Assembly: GCA_013368375.1 (NCBI GenBank)
Contig: JAACJP010000027.1
Coordinates: forward strand, 1-64,000
Source: Tricholomella constricta
Lineage: Eukaryota > Basidiomycota > Agaricomycetes > Agaricales > Lyophyllaceae
Length of the DNA stretch: 64,000 bases
Direction of reading: 5' to 3'
Shown one piece after another: positions 1 to 14,515 of the stretch (its first letter is position 1; each line of letters opens with the position of its first letter). The notes beneath the pieces are model-generated. The model had not been told where the DNA came from. It did no database searches and was given only the letters and a program-made list of their open reading frames with translations. A program made the position numbers and the translations under genes.

Positions 1-3000
1 GATTTTACGTTGCCTCGCTGGCATATGTATGCACAGCACCCTCAGTGAGGGTGCGCCTATGCCTGCAAGAAAACCAACCGTCCATCAGGATCACAACAAA
101 AGAAGCACACACCTCCTTGACCTGTCGCTCATTGGCTACGTCGATTGCAGTGAAAGAGTTGTTGTTGCGTATAGCCAAGGCTCACTCAAATGTGTCGCTA
201 GACTAACTCTCATAAAAACGTGCCACTAGTCGTACATAATTTATTGTACTTGCTGAGAATACTAGCGCTCACGCAAACTGCCCGTATTGCACATCAGATT
301 TTACGTTGCCTTCGCTGGCATAATAAGTTGTACGTAATTTATTGTACTTGCTCAGAATACGTTAACGCAAATTGCCCGTCAGATTTTATGTTGCCTCGCT
401 GGCGTTGGATTTGAATTGTCGGAATTAATTGTGTGCAGTGCGTTTGATTTGACTTGCATCTCGCTCCATCTTTTCAGAGCAGAACATGTTTCCGAACCTT
501 AACCGAGACACGAGCAGAAACGTTCCCAACCCAAAACTCTAACCGAGGCACCCGAAGCTCTAACTCAAACCTCTAACCGGTCGCCGGGTACGCCACTCGC
601 TGGGTACGCCATGCGTCACGTACGCCAGTCGCCTCCCACGCACCATGTTCAGTCGCAGGTCATGTTCCTGAAAGCATCAGCAGACGGTTCAAAAGGTCTA
701 TCAGTGACAACCAAGCATCAACAGTCCCCAACAGCATATGTAGCCGTACGTTTTTTCTCTTGAGCTTCAAAGGAATGCCAACCGTTGCGATCAGCACACG
801 CATGCACAACAACGTTCACGCAAGCAAACTTACCGTCAGGATCACAACAAAACAAGTACGCACCACAGAGCTCGACTTCAATGGCTTTCACCCGTCACTC
901 ATCGGTTATTGTGTTGCTAGAACGTATTGACTTGTCGCTCATCGGCTACGTCAATTGCAGTGAAAGTCGTCGTTGCGTATGCCCAAAGATATCCCTACAC
1001 CCTCCCTCGCTCTCGTTAGAACGTATCACTCAAACGACATCTCATCAAAACGTGCCACTAGTCGTACATAATTTATTGTCCTTGCTGAGAATACTAGCTT
1101 TTACGCAAAGCAGACTGCCCGTCAGATTCTACATTGCCTCGCTAGTGTTGGATTTGCGTCGTCAGGAACATCATAAAATTGTCCCGCTAGTGGTACGTAA
1201 TTTATTGTACTTGCTGAGAATACTAGCGTTCACGCAAATTGCCCGTGTTGCGCATCAGCTTCTATGTTGCCTCGCTGGCGTTAGATTTGCGTTGTCAGGA
1301 ACAATCGTGTGCAGTGTGTTTGATTTGACTTGCATCTCGCTGCAAGCAAACTTCCGTACGTAGCTAGTCCGATCTATTATACTGCCGCTAGTCGTACGTA
1401 GCTAGTTCGATCTATTATACTCGCTCAGAATACTGGCTAGTGTATTGAACAGACAGACCACACGTCAGATTTTACATTGCCTCGCTGGCATTTGTTTTGA
1501 TTTGCATCTGTTTGGACATGTATGCACAGCACCCTCAGTGAGGGTGCACCTATGCCCGCAAGAAAACCAACCGTCCGTCGGATCACAACAAAAGAAGTAC
1601 ACACCTCCTTGACCTGTCGCTCATTGGCTACGTCGATTGCAGTGAGAAGTTGTTGTTGCGTATGGCCAAGGCTCACTCAAATGTGTTGCTAGACTCAAAC
1701 AATCTCATAAAAATGTGCGACTAGTCGTACATAATTTATTGTACTTGCTGAGAATACTAGCGCTCACGCAAACTGCCCGTATTGCACATCAGATTTTACG
1801 TTGCCTCGCTGGCATAATAAGTTGTACGTAATTTATTGTACTTGCTCAGAATACGTTAACACAAATTGCCCGTCAGATTTTATGTTGCCTCGCTGGCATT
1901 GGATTTGTGTTGTCGGGATTAATTGTGTGCAGTGCGTTTGATTTGACTTGCATCTCGCTCCATCTTTTCAGAGCAGAACATGTTTCCGAACCTTAACCGA
2001 GACACGAGCAGAAACGTTCCCAACCCAAAACTCTAACCGAGGCACCCGAAGCTCTAACTCAAACCTCTAACCGGTCGCCGGGTATGCCACTCGCTGGGTA
2101 CGCCATGTGTCACGTACGCCAGTCGCCTCCCACGCACCACGTTCAGTCGCAGGTCATGTTCCTGAAAGCATCAGCCAGACGGTTCAAAAGGTCTATCAGT
2201 GACAACCAAGCATCAACAGATCCCCAACAGCATATGTAGCCGTACGTTTTTTCTCTTGAGCTTCAAAGGAATGCCAACCGTTGCGATCAGCACACGCATG
2301 CACAACAACGTTCACGCAAGCAAACTTACCGTCAGGATCACAACAAAACAAGTACGCACCACAGAGCTCGACTTCAATGGCTTTCACCCGTCACTCATCG
2401 GTTATTGTGTTGCTAGAACGTATTGACCTGTCGCTCATCGGCTACGTCAATTGCAGTGAAAGTCGTCGTTGCGTATGCCCAAAGATATCCCTACACCCTC
2501 CCTCGCTCTCGTTAGAACGTATCACTCAAACGACATCTCATCAAAACGTGCCACTAGTCGTACATAATTTATTGTCCTTGCTGAGAATACTAGCTTTTAC
2601 GCAAAGCAGACTGCCCGTCAGATTCTACATTGCCTCGCTAGTGTTGGATTTGCGTCGTCAGGAACATCATAAAATTGTCCCGCTAGTGGTACGTAATTTA
2701 TTGTACTTGCTGAGAATACTAGCGTTCACGCAAATTGCCCGTGTTGCGCATCAGCTTCTATGTTGCCTCGCTGGCGTTAGATTTGCGTTGTCAGGAACAA
2801 TCGTGTGCAGTGTGTTTGATTTGACTTGCATCTCGCTGCAAGCAAACTTCCGTACGTAGCTAGTCCGATCTATTATACTGCCGCTAGTCGTACGTAGCTA
2901 GTTCGATCTATTATACTCGCTCAGAATACTGGCTAGTGTATTGAACAGACAGACCACACGTCAGATTTTACATTGCCTCGCTGGCATTTGTTTTGATTTG

Positions 3001-6000
3001 CATCTGTTTGGACATGTATGCACAGGCACCCTCAGTGAGGGTGCACCTATGCCCGCAAGAAAACCAACCGTCCGTCGGATCACAACAAAAGAAGTACACA
3101 CCTCCTTGACCTGTCGCTCATTGGCTACGTCGATTGCAGTGAAAGTGTTGTTGCGTATGGCCAAGGCTCACTCAAATGTGTTGCTAGACTCAAACAATCT
3201 CATAAAAAGTGCGACTAGTCGTACATAATTTATTGTACTTGCTGAGAATACTAGCGCTCACGCAAACTGCCCGTATTGCACATCAGATTTTACGTTGCCT
3301 CGCTGGCATAATAAGTTGTACGTAATTTATTGTACTTGCTCAGAATACGTTAACACAAATTGCCCGTCAGATTTTATGTTGCCTCGCTGGCATTGGATTT
3401 GAGTTGTCGGGATTAATGTGTGCAGTGCGTTTGATTTGACTTGCATCTCGCTCCATCTTTTCAGAGCAGAACATGTTTCCGAACCTTAACCGAGACACGA
3501 GCAGAAACGTTCCCAACCCAAACTCTAACCGAGGCACCCGAAGCTCTAACTCAAACCTCTAACCGGTCGCCGGGTATGCCACTCGCTGGGTACGCCATGT
3601 GTCACGTACGCCAGTCGCCTCCCACGCACCACGTTCAGTCGCAGGTCATGTTCCTGAAAGCATCAGCCAGACGGTTCAAAAGGTCTATCAGTGACAACCA
3701 AGCATCAACATCCCCAACAGCATATGTAGCCGTACGTTTTTTCTCTTGAGCTTCAAAGGAATGCCAACCGTTGCGATCAGCACACGCATGCACAACAACG
3801 TTCACGCAAGCAAACTTACCGTCAGGATCACAACAAAACAAGTACGCACCACAGAGCTCGACTTCAATGGCTTTCACCCGTCACTCATCGGTTATTGTGT
3901 TGCTAGAACGTATTGACCTGTCGCTCATCGGCTACGTCAATTGCAGTGAAAGTCGTCGTTGCGTATGCCCAAAGATATCCCTACACCCTCCCTCGCTCTC
4001 GTTAGAACGTATCACTCAAACGACATCTCATCAAAACGTGCCACTAGTCGTACATAATTTATTGTCCTTGCTGAGAATACTAGCTTTTACGCAAAGCAGA
4101 CTGCCCGTCAGATTCTACATTGCCTCGCTAGTGTTGGATTTGCGTCGTCAGGAACATCATAAAATTGTCCCGCTAGTGGTACGTAATTTATTGTACTTGC
4201 TGAGAATACTAGCGTTCACGCAAATTGCCCGTGTTGCGCATCAGCTTCTATGTTGCCTCGCTGGCGTTAGATTTGCGTTGTCAGGAACAATCGTGTGCAG
4301 TGTGTTTGATTTGACTTGCATCTCGCTGCAAGCAAACTTCCGTACGTAGCTAGTCCGATCTATTATACTGCCGCTAGTCGTACGTAGCTAGTTCGATCTA
4401 TTATACTCGCTCAGAATACTGGCTAGTGTATTGAACAGACAGACCACACGTCAGATTTTACATTGCCTCGCTGGCATTTGTTTTGATTTGCATCTGTTTG
4501 GACATGTATGCACAGGCACCCTCAGTGAGGGTGCACCTATGCCCGCAAGAAAACCAACCGTCCGTCGGATCACAACAAAAGAAGTACACACCTCCTTGAC
4601 CTGTCGCTCATTGGCTACGTCGATTGCAGTGAAAGAGTTGTTGCGTATGGCCAAGGCTCACTCAAATGTGTTGCTAGACTCAAACAATCTCATAAAAATG
4701 TGCGACTAGTCGTACATAATTTATTGTACTTGCTGAGAATACTAGCGCTCACGCAAACTGCCCGTATTGCACATCAGATTTTACGTTGCCTCGCTGGCAT
4801 AATAAGTTGTACGTAATTTATTGTACTTGCTCAGAATACGTTAACACAAATTGCCCGTCAGATTTTATGTTGCCTCGCTGGCATTGGATTTGTTGTCGGG
4901 ATTAATTGTGTGCAGTGCGTTTGATTTGACTTGCATCTCGCTCCATCTTTTCAGAGCAGAACATGTTTCCGAACCTTAACCGAGACACGAGCAGAAACGT
5001 TCCCAACCCAAACTCTAACCGAGGCACCCGAAGCTCTAACTCAAACCTCTAACCGGTCGCCGGGTATGCCACTCGCTGGGTACGCCATGTGTCACGTACG
5101 CCAGTCGCCTCCCACGCACCACGTTCAGTCGCAGGTCATGTTCCTGAAAGCATCAGCCAGACGGTTCAAAAGGTCTATCAGTGACAACCAAGCATCAACA
5201 TCCCCAACAGCATATGTAGCCGTACGTTTTTTCTCTTGAGCTTCAAAGGAATGCCAACCGTTGCGATCAGCACACGCATGCACAACAACGTTCACGCAAG
5301 CAAACTTACCGTCAGGATCACAACAAAACAAGTACGCACCACAGAGCTCGACTTCAATGGCTTTCACCCGTCACTCATCGGTTATTGTGTTGCTAGAACG
5401 TATTGACCTGTCGCTCATCGGCTACGTCAATTGCAGTGAAAGTCGTCGTTGCGTATGCCCAAAGATATCCCTACACCCTCCCTCGCTCTCGTTAGAACGT
5501 ATCACTCAAACGACATCTCATCAAAACGTGCCACTAGTCGTACATAATTTATTGTCCTTGCTGAGAATACTAGCTTTTACGCAAAGCAGACTGCCCGTCA
5601 GATTCTACATTGCCTCGCTAGTGTTGGATTTGCGTCGTCAGGAACATCATAAAATTGTCCCGCTAGTGGTACGTAATTTATTGTACTTGCTGAGAATACT
5701 AGCGTTCACGCAAATTGCCCGTGTTGCGCATCAGCTTCTATGTTGCCTCGCTGGCGTTAGATTTGCGTTGTCAGGAACAATCGTGTGCAGTGTGTTTGAT
5801 TTGACTTGCATCTCGCTGCAAGCAAACTTCCGTACGTAGCTAGTCCGATCTATTATACTGCCGCTAGTCGTACGTAGCTAGTTCGATCTATTATACTCGC
5901 TCAGAATACTGGCTAGTGTATTGAACAGACAGACCACACGTCAGATTTTACATTGCCTCGCTGGCATTTGTTTTGATTTGCATCTGTTTGGACATGTATG

Positions 6001-9000
6001 CACAGGCACCCTCAGTGAGGGTGCACCTATGCCCGCAAGAAAACCAACCGTCCGTCGGATCACAACAAAAGAAGTACACACCTCCTTGACCTGTCGCTCA
6101 TTGGCTACGTCGATTGCAGTGAGAAGTTGTTGCGTATGGCCAAGGCTCACTCAAATGTGTTGCTAGACTCAAACAATCTCATAAAAGTGCGACTAGTCGT
6201 ACATAATTTATTGTACTTGCTGAGAATACTAGCGCTCACGCAAACTGCCCGTATTGCACATCAGATTTTACGTTGCCTCGCTGGCATAATAAGTTGTACG
6301 TAATTTATTGTACTTGCTCAGAATACGTTAACACAAATTGCCCGTCAGATTTTATGTTGCCTCGCTGGCATTGGATTTGTTGTCGGGATTAATGTGTGCA
6401 GTGCGTTTGATTTGACTTGCATCTCGCTCCATCTTTTCAGAGCAGAACATGTTTCCGAACCTTAACCGAGACACGAGCAGAAACGTTCCCAACCCAAACT
6501 CTAACCGAGGCACCCGAAGCTCTAACTCAAACCTCTAACCGGTCGCCGGGTATGCCACTCGCTGGGTACGCCATGTGTCACGTACGCCAGTCGCCTCCCA
6601 CGCACCACGTTCAGTCGCAGGTCATGTTCCTGAAAGCATCAGCCAGACGGTTCAAAAGGTCTATCAGTGACAACCAAGCATCAACATCCCCAACAGCATA
6701 TGTAGCCGTACGTTTTTTCTCTTGAGCTTCAAAGGAATGCCAACCGTTGCGATCAGCACACGCATGCACAACAACGTTCACGCAAGCAAACTTACCGTCA
6801 GGATCACAACAAAACAAGTACGCACCACAGAGCTCGACTTCAATGGCTTTCACCCGTCACTCATCGGTTATTGTGTTGCTAGAACGTATTGACCTGTCGC
6901 TCATCGGCTACGTCAATTGCAGTGAAAGTCGTCGTTGCGTATGCCCAAAGATATCCCTACACCCTCCCTCGCTCTCGTTAGAACGTATCACTCAAACGAC
7001 ATCTCATCAAAACGTGCCACTAGTCGTACATAATTTATTGTCCTTGCTGAGAATACTAGCTTTTACGCAAAGCAGACTGCCCGTCAGATTCTACATTGCC
7101 TCGCTAGTGTTGGATTTGCGTCGTCAGGAACATCATAAAATTGTCCCGCTAGTGGTACGTAATTTATTGTACTTGCTGAGAATACTAGCGTTCACGCAAA
7201 TTGCCCGTGTTGCGCATCAGCTTCTATGTTGCCTCGCTGGCGTTAGATTTGCGTTGTCAGGAACAATCGTGTGCAGTGTGTTTGATTTGACTTGCATCTC
7301 GCTGCAAGCAAACTTCCGTACGTAGCTAGTCCGATCTATTATACTGCCGCTAGTCGTACGTAGCTAGTTCGATCTATTATACTCGCTCAGAATACTGGCT
7401 AGTGTATTGAACAGACAGACCACACGTCAGATTTTACATTGCCTCGCTGGCATTTGTTTTGATTTGCATCTGTTTGGACATGTATGCACAGGCACCCTCA
7501 GTGAGGGTGCACCTATGCCCGCAAGAAAACCAACCGTCCGTCGGATCACAACAAAAGAAGTACACACCTCCTTGACCTGTCGCTCATTGGCTACGTCGAT
7601 TGCAGTGAAAGTGTTGTTGCGTATGGCCAAGGCTCACTCAAATGTGTTGCTAGACTCAAACAATTCTCATAAAAAGTGCGACTAGTCGTACATAATTTAT
7701 TGTACTTGCTGAGAATACTAGCGCTCACGCAAACTGCCCGTATTGCACATCAGATTTTACGTTGCCTCGCTGGCATAATAAGTTGTACGTAATTTATTGT
7801 ACTTGCTCAGAATACGTTAACACAAATTGCCCGTCAGATTTTATGTTGCCTCGCTGGCATTGGATTTGTTGTCGGGATTAATGTGTGCAGTGCGTTTGAT
7901 TTGACTTGCATCTCGCTCCATCTTTTCAGAGCAGAACATGTTTCCGAACCTTAACCGAGACACGAGCAGAAACGTTCCCAACCCAAAACTCTAACCGAGG
8001 CACCCGAAGCTCTAACTCAAACCTCTAACCGGTCGCCGGGTATGCCACTCGCTGGGTACGCCATGTGTCACGTACGCCAGTCGCCTCCCACGCACCACGT
8101 TCAGTCGCAGGTCATGTTCCTGAAAGCATCAGCCAGACGGTTCAAAAGGTCTATCAGTGACAACCAAGCATCAACATCCCCAACAGCATATGTAGCCGTA
8201 CGTTTTTTCTCTTGAGCTTCAAAGGAATGCCAACCGTTGCGATCAGCACACGCATGCACAACAACGTTCACGCAAGCAAACTTACCGTCAGGATCACAAC
8301 AAAACAAGTACGCACCACAGAGCTCGACTTCAATGGCTTTCACCCGTCACTCATCGGTTATTGTGTTGCTAGAACGTATTGACCTGTCGCTCATCGGCTA
8401 CGTCAATTGCAGTGAAAGTCGTCGTTGCGTATGCCCAAAGATATCCCTACACCCTCCCTCGCTCTCGTTAGAACGTATCACTCAAACGACATCTCATCAA
8501 AACGTGCCACTAGTCGTACATAATTTATTGTCCTTGCTGAGAATACTAGCTTTTACGCAAAGCAGACTGCCCGTCAGATTCTACATTGCCTCGCTAGTGT
8601 TGGATTTGCGTCGTCAGGAACATCATAAAATTGTCCCGCTAGTGGTACGTAATTTATTGTACTTGCTGAGAATACTAGCGTTCACGCAAATTGCCCGTGT
8701 TGCGCATCAGCTTCTATGTTGCCTCGCTGGCGTTAGATTTGCGTTGTCAGGAACAATCGTGTGCAGTGTGTTTGATTTGACTTGCATCTCGCTGCAAGCA
8801 AACTTCCGTACGTAGCTAGTCCGATCTATTATACTGCCGCTAGTCGTACGTAGCTAGTTCGATCTATTATACTCGCTCAGAATACTGGCTAGTGTATTGA
8901 ACAGACAGACCACACGTCAGATTTTACATTGCCTCGCTGGCATTTGTTTTGATTTGCATCTGTTTGGACATGTATGCACAGGCACCCTCAGTGAGGGTGC

Positions 9001-12000
9001 ACCTATGCCCGCAAGAAAACCAACCGTCCGTCGGATCACAACAAAAGAAGTACACACCTCCTTGACCTGTCGCTCATTGGCTACGTCGATTGCAGTGAAA
9101 GTGTTGTTGCGTATGGCCAAGGCTCACTCAAATGTGTTGCTAGACTCAAACAATCTCATAAAAATGTGCGACTAGTCGTACATAATTTATTGTACTTGCT
9201 GAGAATACTAGCGCTCACGCAAACTGCCCGTATTGCACATCAGATTTTACGTTGCCTCGCTGGCATAATAAGTTGTACGTAATTTATTGTACTTGCTCAG
9301 AATACGTTAACACAAATTGCCCGTCAGATTTTATGTTGCCTCGCTGGCATTGGATTTGTGTTGTCGGGATTAATGTGTGCAGTGCGTTTGATTTGACTTG
9401 CATCTCGCTCCATCTTTTCAGAGCAGAACATGTTTCCGAACCTTAACCGAGACACGAGCAGAAACGTTCCCAACCCAAACTCTAACCGAGGCACCCGAAG
9501 CTCTAACTCAAACCTCTAACCGGTCGCCGGGTATGCCACTCGCTGGGTACGCCATGTGTCACGTACGCCAGTTGCCTCCCACGCACCACGTTCAGTCGCA
9601 GGTCATGTTCCTGAAAGCATCAGCCAGACGGTTCAAAAGGTCTATCAGTGACAACCAAGCATCAACAATCCCCAACAGCATATGTAGCCGTACGTTTTTT
9701 CTCTTGAGCTTCAAAGGAATGCCAACCGTTGCGATCAGCACACGCATGCACAACAACGTTCACGCAAGCAAACTTACCGTCAGGATCACAACAAAACAAG
9801 TACGCACCACAGAGCTCGACTTCAATGGCTTTCACCCGTCACTCATCGGTTATTGTGTTGCTAGAACGTATTGACCTGTCGCTCATCGGCTACGTCAATT
9901 GCAGTGAAAGTCGTCGTTGCGTATGCCCAAAGATATCCCTACACCCTCCCTCGCTCTCGTTAGAACGTATCACTCAAACGACATCTCATCAAAACGTGCC
10001 ACTAGTCGTACATAATTTATTGTCCTTGCTGAGAATACTAGCTTTTACGCAAAGCAGACTGCCCGTCAGATTCTACATTGCCTCGCTAGTGTTGGATTTG
10101 CGTCGTCAGGAACATCATAAAATTGTCCCGCTAGTGGTACGTAATTTATTGTACTTGCTGAGAATACTAGCGTTCACGCAAATTGCCCGTGTTGCGCATC
10201 AGCTTCTATGTTGCCTCGCTGGCGTTAGATTTGCGTTGTCAGGAACAATCGTGTGCAGTGTGTTTGATTTGACTTGCATCTCGCTGCAAGCAAACTTCCG
10301 TACGTAGCTAGTCCGATCTATTATACTGCCGCTAGTCGTACGTAGCTAGTTCGATCTATTATACTCGCTCAGAATACTGGCTAGTGTATTGAACAGACAG
10401 ACCACACGTCAGATTTTACATTGCCTCGCTGGCATTTGTTTTGATTTGCATCTGTTTGGACATGTATGCACAGGCACCCTCAGTGAGGGTGCACCTATGC
10501 CCGCAAGAAAACCAACCGTCCGTCGGATCACAACAAAAGAAGTACACACCTCCTTGACCTGTCGCTCATTGGCTACGTCGATTGCAGTGAAAGTGTTGTT
10601 GCGTATGGCCAAGGCTCACTCAAATGTGTTGCTAGACTCAAACAATCTCATAAAAATGTGCGACTAGTCGTACATAATTTATTGTACTTGCTGAGAATAC
10701 TAGCGCTCACGCAAACTGCCCGTATTGCACATCAGATTTTACGTTGCCTCGCTGGCATAATAAGTTGTACATAATTTATTGTACTTGCTCAGAATACGTT
10801 AACACAAATTGCCCGTCAGATTTTATGTTGCCTCGCTGGCATTGGATTTGTGTTGTCGGGATTAATGTGTGCAGTGCGTTTGATTTGACTTGCATCTCGC
10901 TCCATCTTTTCAGAGCAGAACATGTTTCCGAACCTTAACCGAGACACGAGCAGAAACGTTCCCAACCCAAATCTCTAACCGAGGCACCCGAAGCTCTAAC
11001 TCAAACCTCTAACCGGTCGCCGGGTATGCCACTCGCTGGGTACGCCATGTGTCATGTACGCCAGTTGCCTCCCACGCACCACGTTTAGTCGCAGGTCATG
11101 TTCCTGAAAGCATCAGCGAGACGGTTCAAAAGGTCTATCAGTGACAACCAAGCATCAACAATCCCCAACAGCATATGTAGCCGTACGTTTTTTCTCTTGA
11201 GCTTCAAAGGAATGCCAACCGTTGCGATCAGCACACGCATGCACAACAACGTTCACGCAAGCAAACTTACCGTCAGGATCACAACAAAACAAGTACGCAC
11301 CACAGAGCTCGACTTCAATGGCTTTCACCCGTCACTCATCGGTTATTGTGTTGCTAGAACGTATTGACCTGTCGCTCATCGGCTACGTCAATTGCAGTGA
11401 AAGTCGTCGTTGCGTATGCCCAAAGATATCCCTACACCCTCCCTCGCTCTCGTTAGAACGTATCACTCAAACGACATCTCATCAAAACGTGCCACTAGTC
11501 GTACATAATTTATTGTCCTTGCTGAGAATACTAGCTTTTACGCAAAGCAGACTGCCCGTCAGATTCTACATTGCCTCGCTAGTGTTGGATTTGCGTCGTC
11601 AGGAACATCATAAAATTGTCCCGCTAGTGGTACGTAATTTATTGTACTTGCTGAGAATACTAGCGTTCACGCAAATTGCCCGTGTTGCGCATCAGCTTCT
11701 ATGTTGCCTCGCTGGCGTTAGATTTGCGTTGTCAGGAACAATCGTGTGCAGTGTGTTTGATTTGACTTGCATCTCGCTGCAAGCAAACTTCCGTACGTAG
11801 CTAGTCCGATCTATTATACTGCCGCTAGTCGTACGTAGCTAGTTCGATCTATTATACTCGCTCAGAATACTGGCTAGTGTATTGAACAGACAGACCACAC
11901 GTCAGATTTTACATTGCCTCGCTGGCATTTGTTTTGATTTGCATCTGTTTGGACATGTATGCACAGGCACCCTCAGTGAGGGTGCACCTATGCCCGCAAG

Positions 12001-14515
12001 AAAACCAACCGTCCGTCGGATCACAACAAAAGAAGTACACACCTCCTTGACCTGTCGCTCATTGGCTACGTCGATTGCAGTGAGAAGTTGTTGTTACGTA
12101 TGGCCAAGGCTCACTCAAATGTGTTGCTAGACTCAAACAATGTCTCATAAAAAGTGCGACTAGTCGTACATAATTTATTCTACTTGCTGAGAATACTAGC
12201 GCTCACGCAAACTGCCCGTATTGCACATCAGATTTTACGTTGCCTTGCTGGCATAATAAGTTGTACGTAATTTATTGTACTTGCTCAGAATACGTTAACA
12301 CAAATTGCCCGTCAGATTTTATGTTGCCTCGCTGGCATTGGATTGTGTTGTCGGGATTAATCGTGTGCAGTGCGTTTGATTTGACTTGCATCTCGCTCCA
12401 TCTTTTCAGAGCAGAACATGTTTCCGAACCTTAACCGAGACACGAGCAGAAACGTTCCCAACCCAAATCTCTAACCGAGGCACCCGAAGCTCTAACTCAA
12501 ACCTCTAACCGGTCGCCGGGTATGCCACTCGCTGGGTACGCCATGTGTCACGTACGCCAGTCGCCTCCCACGCACCACGTTCAGTCGCAGGTCATGTTCC
12601 TGAAAGCATCAGCCAGACGGTTCAAAAGGTCTATCAGTGACAACCAAGCATCAACAATCCCCAACAGCATATGTAGCCGTACGTTTTTTCTCTTGAGCTT
12701 CAAAGGAATGCCAACCGTTGCGATCAGCACACGCATGCACAACAACGTTCACGCAAGCAAACTTACCGTCAGGATCACAACAAAACAAGTACGCACCACA
12801 GAGCTCGACTTCAATGGCTTTCACCCGTCACTCATCGGTTATTGTGTTGCTAGAACGTATTGACCTGTCGCTCATCGGCTACGTCAATTGCAGTGAAAGT
12901 CGTCGTTGCGTATGCCCAAAGATATCCCTACACCCTCCCTCGCTCTCGTTAGAACGTATCACTCAAACGACATCTCATCAAAACGTGCCACTAGTCGTAC
13001 ATAATTTATTGTCCTTGCTGAGAATACTAGCTTTTACGCAAAGCAGACTGCCCGTCAGATTCTACATTGCCTCGCTAGTGTTGGATTTGCGTTGTCAGGA
13101 ACATCATAAAATTGTCCCGCTAGTGGTACGTAATTTATTGTACTTGCTGAGAATACTAGCGTTCACGCAAATTGCCCGTGTTGCGCATCAGCTTCTATGT
13201 TGCCTCGCTGGCGTTAGATTTGCGTTGTCAGGAACAATCGTGTGCAGTGTGTTTGATTTGACTTGCATCTCGCTGCAAGCAAACTTCCGTACGTAGCTAG
13301 TCCGATCTATTATACTGCCGCTAGTCGTACGTAGCTAGTTCGATCTATTATACTCGCTCAGAATACTGGCTAGTGTATTGAACAGACAGACCACACGTCA
13401 GATTTTACATTGCCTCGCTGGCATTTGTTTTGATTTGCATCTGTTTGGACATGTATGCACAGGCACCCTCAGTGAGGGTGCACCTATGCCCGCAAGAAAA
13501 CCAACCGTCCGTCGGATCACAACAAAAGAAGTACACACCTCCTTGACCTGTCGCTCATTGGCTACGTCGATTGCAGTGAAAGAAGTTGTTGCGTATGGCC
13601 AAGGCTCACTCAAATGTGTCGCTAGACTCAAACAATCTCATAAAAAGTGCGACTAGTCGTACATAATTTATTGTACTTGCTGAGAATACTAGCGCTCACG
13701 CAAACTGCCCGTATTGCACATCAGATTTTACGTTGCCTCGCTGGCATAATAAGTTGTACGTAATTTATTGTACTTGCTCAGAATACGTTAACGCAAATTG
13801 CCCGTCAGATTTTATGTTGCCTCGCTGGCGTTGGATTTGCATTGTCGGAATTAATTGTGTGCAGTGCGTTTGATTTGACTTGCATCTCGCTCCATCTTTT
13901 CAGAGCAGAACATGTTTCCGAACCTTAACCGAGACACGAGCAGAAACGTTCCCAACCCAAAACTCTAACCGAGGCACCCGAAGCTCTAACTCAAACCTCT
14001 AACCGGTCGCCGGGTACGCCACTCGCTGGGTACGCCATGCGTCACGTACGCCAGTCGCCTCCCACGCACCATGTTCAGTCGCAGGTCATGTTCCTGAAAG
14101 CATCAGCCAGACGGTTCAAAAGGTCTATCAGTGACAACCAAGCATCAACAGTCCCCAACAGCATATGTAGCCGTACGTTTTTTCTCTTGAGCTTCAAAGG
14201 AATGCCAACCGTTGCAATCAGCACACGCATGCACAACAACGTTCACGCAAGCAAACTTACCGTCAGGATCACAACAAAACAAGTACGCACCACAGAGCTC
14301 GACTTCAATGGCTTTCACCCGTCACTCATCGGTTATTGCGTTGCTAAAACATATCACTCAAATGTCTCCCAATCAAAGCATGCTGCTAGTTGTATGTACC
14401 TAGTCCGATCTGTTATACTTGCTCAGAATACTGGCTTGCTATTGAACAAACAGACTGCACATCAAATTTTACATTGCCTCACTGGCATTTGTTCTGATTT
14501 GCATTTTGTTTAGAC
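1..14515. repeat. Tandem array of ~1,490 bp higher-order repeat units
   Basis: The same ~1.49 kb sequence recurs head to tail. Using the palindrome in each unit as a marker, copies lie at 36, 1529, 3025, 4515, 6005, 7491, 8981, 10473, 11966 and 13462, so periods are 1486-1496 bp. A stretch of about 580 bp in each unit (785-1363, 2281-2859, 3771-4349 and so on to 12718-13296) is almost identical in all nine copies. Each unit is itself made of five or six diverged 95-150 bp sub-repeats that share AATTTATTGTACTTGCT, GAGAATACTAGCG and GTTGCCTCGCTGGC. The array runs off the left edge; its last unit diverges after about 14,340 and decays into a palindrome cluster. Open frames inside are not taken as genes: they start without ATG, and conservation covers both strands equally. 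This is satellite-like DNA; whether centromeric or subtelomeric cannot be told. Confidence 0.97.

Noticed and set aside
481..590. Degenerate telomere-like CTCTAACC runs in each satellite unit
   Set aside because: Spacing and sequence do not follow the CCCTAA repeat; likely coincidence.
785..13296. A 192-codon frame, identical but for one residue in nine satellite units, as a multicopy gene
   Set aside because: It starts with TTG, not ATG; its internal repeats (VPLVV.NLL.LLRILAFTQ) simply mirror DNA sub-repeats; conservation does not stop at the frame ends; and antisense frames are equally conserved. Homogenised satellite explains it.
1..14515. rDNA intergenic or 5S-bearing repeat
   Set aside because: No rRNA sequence was recognised in a unit, and the T-rich ends expected of Pol III genes are absent.
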